Source: an uncultured Oscillospiraceae bacterium (GTDB taxonomy: Bacteria; Bacillota; Clostridia; Oscillospirales; Oscillospiraceae). From it: a stretch of 26,774 nucleotides of DNA. Each line of letters starts with the position of its first letter. Position 1 is the stretch's first letter. Both the position numbers and the translations under genes were made by a program. Shown here piece by piece: positions 23,096-26,774 of the stretch. The stretch lies in the NCBI GenBank assembly GCA_934589665.1, contig CAKTOJ010000013.1:1-26774 (forward strand). The letters run 5' to 3'. The notes beneath the pieces were generated by a model. The model was not told where the DNA came from, made no database searches, and saw only the letters and a program-made list of their open reading frames with translations.

Positions 23096-23617
23096 ATGTC
23101 CAATCCTGTTGTGACCATTGAGATGGAGAGCGGCGCGGTGATGACCGGCGAGCTTTATCCCGAACTGGCGCCTAACACCGTCAATAACTTCATTTCTCTG
23201 GCAAATTCCGGCTTTTATGATGGCCTTATTTTCCATCGCGTCATTCCTGGCTTCATGATCCAGGGCCGCTGCCCTGACGGCAACGGCATGGGTGGCCCAG
23301 GCTATGAGATCGACGGCGAGTTTTCCGCCAACGGCTTCAAGAATGATCTCAAGCACACGCTCGGCGTTCTCTCCATGGCGCGCACGATGGCGCCCAACAG
23401 CGCCGGCAGCCAGTTTTTCATCATGGTTGCGGATGCGCCGCACCTCGATGGGCAGTACGCCGCCTTCGGCAAGATCACGGACAACGCGCAGGCGGCAGTC
23501 GACATTTCCCGTGTCAACCGCGACATGTTTACGGATAAGCCGAAAAAGCCGCAGACCATCAAGTCCATCCGTGTGGACACGCAGGGCGTGGAGTATCCCG
23601 CGCCGGAGAAGCACTGA
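23096..23617 (+). CDS. Peptidyl-prolyl cis-trans isomerase, cyclophilin type
   Basis: A 173-residue cytoplasmic cyclophilin (no signal peptide) that speeds proline isomerisation during folding. Active-site motifs are visible: FHRVIPGFMIQGR with catalytic Arg48, GSQFFIM, and LDGQYAAFGKI. Length matches the short bacterial form. ATAAGGAG precedes the ATG. It is the last coding gene before ssrA on the plus strand and probably shares the smpB transcript. Confidence 0.95.
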   Translation: MSNPVVTIEMESGAVMTGELYPELAPNTVNNFISLANSGFYDGLIFHRVIPGFMIQGRCPDGNGMGGPGYEIDGEFSANGFKNDLKHTLGVLSMARTMAPNSAGSQFFIMVADAPHLDGQYAAFGKITDNAQAAVDISRVNRDMFTDKPKKPQTIKSIRVDTQGVEYPAPEKH

Positions 23618-23660
23618 ATTTTCTTCTGCTTTTCAGACCACGGAAGCCGTATCCTAATTT

Positions 23661-23688
23661 GCGGCGTGAAGGAATCCTTTCACGCCGC
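23661..23688 (+). repeat. Hairpin immediately upstream of ssrA
   Basis: GCGGCGTGAA (23661-23670) pairs with TTCACGCCGC (23679-23688), a 10-bp stem ending 6 bases before the tmRNA 5' end. There is no T-run. It may end the cyclophilin mRNA or mark the RNase P precursor. Confidence 0.55.
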
Positions 23689-23694
23689 CGATAA

Positions 23695-24041
23695 GGGGGC
23701 GTACCGGTTTCGACGGGGGTGTGGAGGCAGGATAAGCGGGCGGAGGCGCCTAACCTCCTTAAAATGGGCAACTTATAAATTAAAGAACAACAACACTGTT
23801 GCTGTCGCTGCCTAATTAAGGCAGCCGTCTGAACCGGAGCGGCCGCGGGCCGGGGAAGGCGTCGTGAACGCGGCGTCCGTGAGGCGGGAAAGAGTTGACC
23901 CGCCCACGCATCATGACTCTACCAAACCGCAAAGTCTGTCAGGTGTCTTTGCGGGGAGGGAATGTTGAAACCTGACTGCGCCCGGAGAAAGTCCTGTTAA
24001 AGCGCTTTCGGACGCGGGTTCGACTCCCGCCGCCTCCACCA
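23695..24041 (+). ncRNA. ssrA: Transfer-messenger RNA (tmRNA)
   Basis: The 347-nt RNA that rescues stalled ribosomes. The 5' end GGGGGCG (23695-23701) pairs with CGCCTCC (24031-24037) as the tRNA-like acceptor, followed by encoded ACCA. The conserved 5' block GTACCGGTTTCGAC and the T-arm GGGTTCGACTCCCGC (24017-24031) are present. The tag reading frame ends AAC AAC AAC ACT GTT GCT GTC GCT GCC TAA with stop at 23813-23815, giving a tag ending NNNTVAVAA, a ClpXP-type degron end. The resume codon is not certain: GCA at 23768 would give a 15-residue tag. Partners SmpB and a Clp ATPase are encoded nearby. Confidence 0.97.
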
Positions 24042-24050
24042 AAAATAAAA

Positions 24051-24076
24051 GCACCGCTTTGCGGTGCAATGTCATT
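24051..24076 (+). terminator. Probable terminator of ssrA
   Basis: GCACCGC (24051-24057) pairs with GCGGTGC (24061-24067) around TTT, preceded by an A-run and followed by the weak T-rich AATGTCATTT. The palindrome at 24080 may reinforce it. Confidence 0.6.
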
Positions 24077-24079
24077 TAG

Positions 24080-24111
24080 TTAAGGAGCAAATCTTCGGAT
24101 TTGCTCCTTAA
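24080..24111. repeat. 14-bp palindrome with UUCG tetraloop
   Basis: TTAAGGAGCAAATC (24080-24093) and its exact complement (24098-24111) enclose TTCG, an exceptionally stable C(UUCG)G hairpin. It follows the ssrA hairpin and opens the AT-rich accessory stretch. No T-run follows, so it may be a backup terminator or a repeat element. Confidence 0.7.
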
Positions 24112-24143
24112 TGCCGGTCTCAATCCGTTAAGAAAAAAGCTGT

Positions 24144-24172
24144 TTGACAAAAAGTCATGAGAGTGGTATGAT
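24144..24172 (+). promoter_or_regulatory. Consensus promoter of the IS leader
   Basis: TTGACA (24144-24149) is followed after exactly 17 bases by TATGAT (24167-24172). It is the closest -35 match to consensus seen in the window. The transcript would start near 24179. Confidence 0.82.
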
Positions 24173-24178
24173 ATGATC

Positions 24179-24359
24179 ATAATTGAGAGTGCAGAGAGTT
24201 TAGTTAATTTTTCAGTAAGCGAGAATTGCGAGTTTTTTATCTTTAGATGAATTTTGCGCTTTGCGCTGGTACTGTTGTCCTGATTGAAGTGTGACCTCAG
24301 CCGCGCGTAATAACCGGTCTCTGCCGCCCGAAAGGGAGGCCGGTTGTTGCGCGCTTTTT
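24179..24359 (+). ncRNA. Candidate structured leader or small RNA ahead of the IS genes
   Basis: About 180 nt lie between a consensus promoter and a long terminator hairpin, with no ORF that has a ribosome site. I find no T-box (AGGGTGG.ACCGCG), no known riboswitch core, and no 6S or SRP pattern. It may be a free-standing RNA or an attenuating leader for the ORF at 24440 and the transposase. Confidence 0.4.
24303..24359 (+). terminator. Long intrinsic terminator between leader promoter and IS genes
   Basis: Bases 24303-24321 pair with 24336-24354 over 19 positions (including three G-U pairs), with an inner CCC-GAAA-GGG cap, followed by TTTTTG. It would block most transcription from the promoter at 24144 before it reaches the IS genes. 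Confidence 0.82.
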
Positions 24360-24439
24360 GTCGCTTTCGGCCACGCGACTGCATTGCGGGATGAGAACAG
24401 TTGGCGTGCGAATGGTCTCCCGCGAAAAGGAGATTATGA

Positions 24440-24808
24440 ATGAAAAATTATAATTTTGTCTTTATTTTTGTCTATTTTGACAGCGTTTTAAAAACTATCC
24501 CCGTAGCTTTTGAATATGCGTCCATCAAGGATCTGAATACTGCCACCCGGATTATTTTGGGCTCGGTTGCGGCGTTGCTGGCAAATTTTTCGGACGGGAA
24601 AAGCGCCGTTCGGTGCGGACATCTTCGAGTCCTGCTCCGCGGTGAAGGCGGTGAACAGATCACACTTGCCGACGCTTGGGGCGCGTTTCCAACAAATTTC
24701 ATCGATGCCGTTAAGTGGGCAAAATCGGGCGAAAATCGCTGGCATATGCGCGTTCTCTCATTTTTAACGGATATGACGTTGCGGGCCTACCGCGGAGGTC
24801 GGCTATGA
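24440..24808 (+). CDS. Hypothetical 122-residue protein coupled to the transposase
   Basis: I do not recognise this ORF. It has a good AAAAGGAG ribosome site 7 bases before ATG 24440, a hydrophobic N-terminus (NFVFIFVYF), and no clear motif after that. Its stop overlaps the transposase start as ATGA (24805-24808), the classic coupling junction. That favours real translation, but the composition of the second half is not distinctive, and other frames here are also open, so it could simply be a translated leader that delivers ribosomes to the transposase. Confidence 0.4.
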   Translation: MKNYNFVFIFVYFDSVLKTIPVAFEYASIKDLNTATRIILGSVAALLANFSDGKSAVRCGHLRVLLRGEGGEQITLADAWGAFPTNFIDAVKWAKSGENRWHMRVLSFLTDMTLRAYRGGRL

Positions 24809-26073
24809 CAACGGGAGATATAGACCGCGCCTTGCGCGCGGCGATTGAAGCGGCCGCCGTATCTGGCGCTCGAACGCGCAAGCTCTCAGGCGAAGCATTG
24901 ATTCGGTTTTTAATTGCAGCTGAAGGCGGATCTCTTGCCAAGGAGCTTCACCGCGCAGGCATCAATGTGACGCCTGCGGCTATCACACAGCGCCGCACGG
25001 AGCTTACACCCGGTGCGTTCCAAAGCGTCTTTAACTATTTTAATCGAGCCTGCACGGATGCCACTTTATACAAGGGATACCGCCTGCTGGCCGTGGATGG
25101 CTCTTCGATCAATCTTCCGCGCAATCCTGCCGCACCGTCGTTCGTGAGGAACGACGGTGCGCCGAAGGGATACAACCAATTGCACTTGAACCCGTTGTTT
25201 GACATCCTCAACCGGGTATACGTTGACAGCGTCATTCAGCCTGAACCTCAAAAGGATGAAATCGGTGCGCTTGTTGCAATGCTGCAACGAAATACCTTCG
25301 CGCAGAAAACGCTTATTATTGCCGACCGAGGTTACGAAAGCTACAACCTGATTGCGCATTTGCAAAACAAAGCCAACACGGATTTTTTAATCCGTGTCAA
25401 GCAAAACCATAGCGCTATGCGCGAGGTCGCACGTCTGCCAATGTTCGCGCTGGACTGTAAAATCAGCTTCACGATTACAACAAGCCAAACAAACGCGGAC
25501 AAGCAAAATGGCTTTATTTTCCTGCAAGTCCCCAAAAAAAGCAAGGCGGGGGCCAAAACACGCCGAGGACGTTGGGATTTTCCTTCACCCTATCCCATGA
25601 GCCTGCGGATCGTCCGGTTTCAACTGCCTAACGGCGAATATGAGACCATAGCCACGAGCCTGCCGCCCTCCTTCTCCGCCGAGGAGATCAAAGAGCTCTA
25701 TCACCTTCGCTGGGGCATTGAGACCTCCTTCCGTGACCTGAAATATACAGTCGGTCTTATCAACCTGCATGGGAAAAGCGACGCCTTTTGTGAGCAGGAA
25801 ATCTATGCGGCGTTGACGGCGTTTAATTTCACGAGCCGAATTTGCAGCAGTGCGGTTGCCCGTCAGCCAAAAAACGGTGCCTACGCATACAAGGTTAACT
25901 TTAAAATGGCGGTTGCGCTATGTCGTGAGTTTATCCGTGGCAGACACATGAGCAGTACGCAGCTTGTCGAGCAAGTCGAACGCTACCTCGTACCGATACG
26001 CCCTGATCGACAGGACGAGAGGAATCTGAAAGTAAAAGGCTTTTCAGGTTTTGTATATCGCGTAGCCGCATAA
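24805..26073 (+). CDS. IS4-family DDE transposase
   Basis: A 422-residue transposase, apparently intact. The catalytic triad is visible: Asp98 in LAVDGSS, Asp174 in IIADRGYESYN, and Glu306 within YHLRWGIETSFRDLK, which matches the IS4 signature Y-x2-R-x3-E-x6-K exactly (Tyr299, Arg302, Glu306, Lys313). The beta-strand-rich insertion typical of IS4 members lies between the second Asp and the Glu. The start at 24805 is supported by GGAGG (24793-24797) with 7-base spacing; an in-frame ATG 30 codons earlier lacks a site. Lower GC than the chromosomal genes fits recent transfer. Confidence 0.93.
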   Translation: MTTGDIDRALRAAIEAAAVSGARTRKLSGEALIRFLIAAEGGSLAKELHRAGINVTPAAITQRRTELTPGAFQSVFNYFNRACTDATLYKGYRLLAVDGSSINLPRNPAAPSFVRNDGAPKGYNQLHLNPLFDILNRVYVDSVIQPEPQKDEIGALVAMLQRNTFAQKTLIIADRGYESYNLIAHLQNKANTDFLIRVKQNHSAMREVARLPMFALDCKISFTITTSQTNADKQNGFIFLQVPKKSKAGAKTRRGRWDFPSPYPMSLRIVRFQLPNGEYETIATSLPPSFSAEEIKELYHLRWGIETSFRDLKYTVGLINLHGKSDAFCEQEIYAALTAFNFTSRICSSAVARQPKNGAYAYKVNFKMAVALCREFIRGRHMSSTQLVEQVERYLVPIRPDRQDERNLKVKGFSGFVYRVAA

Positions 26074-26093
26074 TGGAAAAATCACCAAAAAAT

Positions 26094-26136
26094 GGGGAGC
26101 GGGAATTTCGGATTCCCGCTCCCCTCACGTTTGTTT
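26094..26136 (+). terminator. Terminator after the transposase
   Basis: GGGGAGCGGGAAT (26094-26106) pairs with its complement (26112-26124) around a 5-base TTCGG loop and is followed by TCACGTTTGTTTTTT. It is a strong intrinsic terminator. Confidence 0.85.
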
Positions 26137-26470
26137 TTTGAAAAGCTGCGTTCGCGGACTTCAAAACGCCGCTTTCTCAAAAAATAAATGTTCCGAATAC
26201 TTAATACGTTGCTTTAAGGGAAGAAATAGGCCATGTATCTTTGATTTTACTGGAATAGCCGCACATTTTTACAACAAGTCCTTGGAATGTTCTAAATTTT
26301 CCGGCCTGCTATGGATATAGACGATAACGGACTGTCTAAACCGAAATCACAACAAGCCTTTGCACTGTATCAAAAAATCGGTCAGATGATTTTTGACAGC
26401 TCCTCTTTTTTTCAAGATGCACAAAGGAAAAATGCCGTTAAGTTAAGAAGAGAAAAATTTTCGCGCAGGA
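26137..26470. other. AT-rich stretch without a supported gene
   Basis: Open frames here lack ribosome sites and family features. One 134-codon plus-strand frame (26311-26715) runs straight through a terminator hairpin and a minus-strand promoter, so I do not accept it as a gene. It could be decayed mobile DNA; I see no recognisable relic. Confidence 0.5.
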
Positions 26471-26471
26471 G

Positions 26472-26642
26472 CAGGAAAAAGCGGGCATTTGCCCGCTTTT
26501 ACTCTTGCTTTCTATCATGGGTTGAGGTAAAATCAAGTCGGAAACGCGAAATAGCGGCAGCTCATAGGGCGCTTCCAACACCCTATGAGCCTATGAAGAG
26601 TGTTATGGCCACTCAACACAATGACCGTTACGGTCACACCAC
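26472..26642 (-). ncRNA. Candidate small RNA of about 170 nt
   Basis: On the minus strand, a consensus promoter (26650-26678) is followed by about 170 nt with no ORF that has a ribosome site, ending at an intrinsic terminator (26476-26500). The RNA would fold several hairpins: TGACCG/CGGTCA (26622-26636), a 9-bp CTCATAGGG/CCCTATGAG stem (26561-26589), and a possible long-range GTTGAG/CTCAAC pairing. It does not show SRP or 6S features to my eye, and I assign no family. Confidence 0.55.
26476..26500. terminator. Terminator of the candidate small RNA
   Basis: AAAAGCGGGC (26477-26486) and GCCCGCTTTT (26491-26500) form a perfect 10-bp stem with a 4-base loop. On the minus strand the run after the stem is TTTTTCC. 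The symmetric flanks allow use in both directions. Confidence 0.85.
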
Positions 26643-26649
26643 GAGGTCT

Positions 26650-26678
26650 ATTATACCCGCCGGAGAAGCCTTTTTCAA
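26650..26678 (-). promoter_or_regulatory. Consensus promoter for the candidate small RNA
   Basis: On the minus strand, TTGAAA (26678-26673) is followed after exactly 17 bases by the perfect -10 TATAAT (26655-26650). The start is predicted near G at 26642. Confidence 0.8.
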
Positions 26679-26774
26679 GGATAAGATAGCGGGGAGAATA
26701 GACAATATGAAATGACCCCTTCGCTTGTAAAGCGTGGATTTACCTGTCATACTTAAAGTGCAAACAAAAAGCAC

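Larger units (their letters stand above)
24440..26124 (+). mobile_element. IS4-family insertion sequence (ends not determined)
   Basis: The element contains an intact DDE transposase with the IS4 Y-R-E-K signature, an upstream coupled ORF, and a terminator hairpin after the transposase. I could not identify convincing terminal inverted repeats or a target duplication by eye, so the outer limits are nominal; the left end may lie anywhere between the ssrA terminator (about 24080) and 24440. Confidence 0.6.

Noticed and set aside
24179..24359. T-box riboswitch, 6S RNA or SRP RNA
   Set aside because: The T-box core AGGGTGG.ACCGCG is absent, the ends do not pair as in 6S, and no SRP apical loop is seen.
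24488..24767. Open frames on both strands inside the 122-codon ORF region
   Set aside because: No ribosome sites or coupling; the plus-strand frame starting at 24440 is better supported.
24017..26124. Direct repeat of the ssrA 3' end as an attachment site, suggested by GCGGG...TTCG...CCCGC at 26101-26120
   Set aside because: The match is only the generic arms of a hairpin; bases between and after differ, so it is not an att repeat.
26311..26715. A 134-codon plus-strand frame at the right end
   Set aside because: It reads through an intrinsic terminator and over a consensus minus-strand promoter, lacks a ribosome site, and is Lys/Arg/Ser-rich without motifs.
1..26774. CRISPR arrays, tRNA genes other than tmRNA, or prophage modules
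   Set aside because: No regularly spaced repeats, no tRNA-like cloverleaf beyond the tmRNA acceptor/T-arm, and no phage structural or integrase genes are visible.

Overview
The window looks like the chromosome of a low-oxygen Gram-positive Firmicute, most likely a GC-rich gut Clostridia of the Oscillospiraceae/Ruminococcaceae type. This is inferred from the gene set (WalRK locus, archaeal-type ProRS, ClpC, small 2[4Fe-4S] ferredoxin, LysO, SmpB/tmRNA), strong AAGGAGG-type ribosome sites and GC-rich codon use. No 16S gene is present, so the genus is not fixed.

Left part (1-5834): the 3' end of proS; a secreted lipoprotein serpin; trmN6 and a ferredoxin on the minus strand; and clpC with its own promoter. 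Middle-left (5861-9943): a promoter and short leader region with a 31-residue Tyr/Phe-rich peptide and a terminator that can form mutually exclusive hairpins, then a three-gene ABC importer of the Trp/Tyr type (binding protein, permease, ATPase), then an unpartnered ABC ATPase. I read the leader as a transcription attenuator sensing aromatic amino acids.

Middle (9952-14602): on the minus strand lysO, and the apparent operon yycJ-rlmH-pgcA; on the plus strand a 113-residue membrane protein. Then comes a cell-envelope block on the minus strand (14664-21336): nudF-walR-walK-walH-walI followed by murA. In Bacillus, yycJ and rlmH sit at the end of the wal operon; here they lie just beyond murA and the small membrane gene, so the locus is a rearranged wal cluster.

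Right part (21443-24041): smpB, a six-helix membrane protein, a cyclophilin and the tmRNA gene ssrA, which together place both partners of trans-translation within 2.6 kb. Directly after the 3' end of ssrA the DNA becomes more AT-rich and accessory: a UUCG-capped palindrome, a consensus promoter with a long terminator-ended leader, an uncharacterised ORF translationally coupled to an IS4-family transposase, and a largely non-coding right end. That end contains a consensus minus-strand promoter about 170 nt from an intrinsic terminator with no ORF between them, a good candidate for an unannotated small RNA.

Most genes are confidently assigned household functions. The most interesting unexplained elements are the aromatic-leader attenuator (5894-6136), the candidate small RNA (26472-26642) and the structured leader ahead of the insertion sequence (24144-24359).
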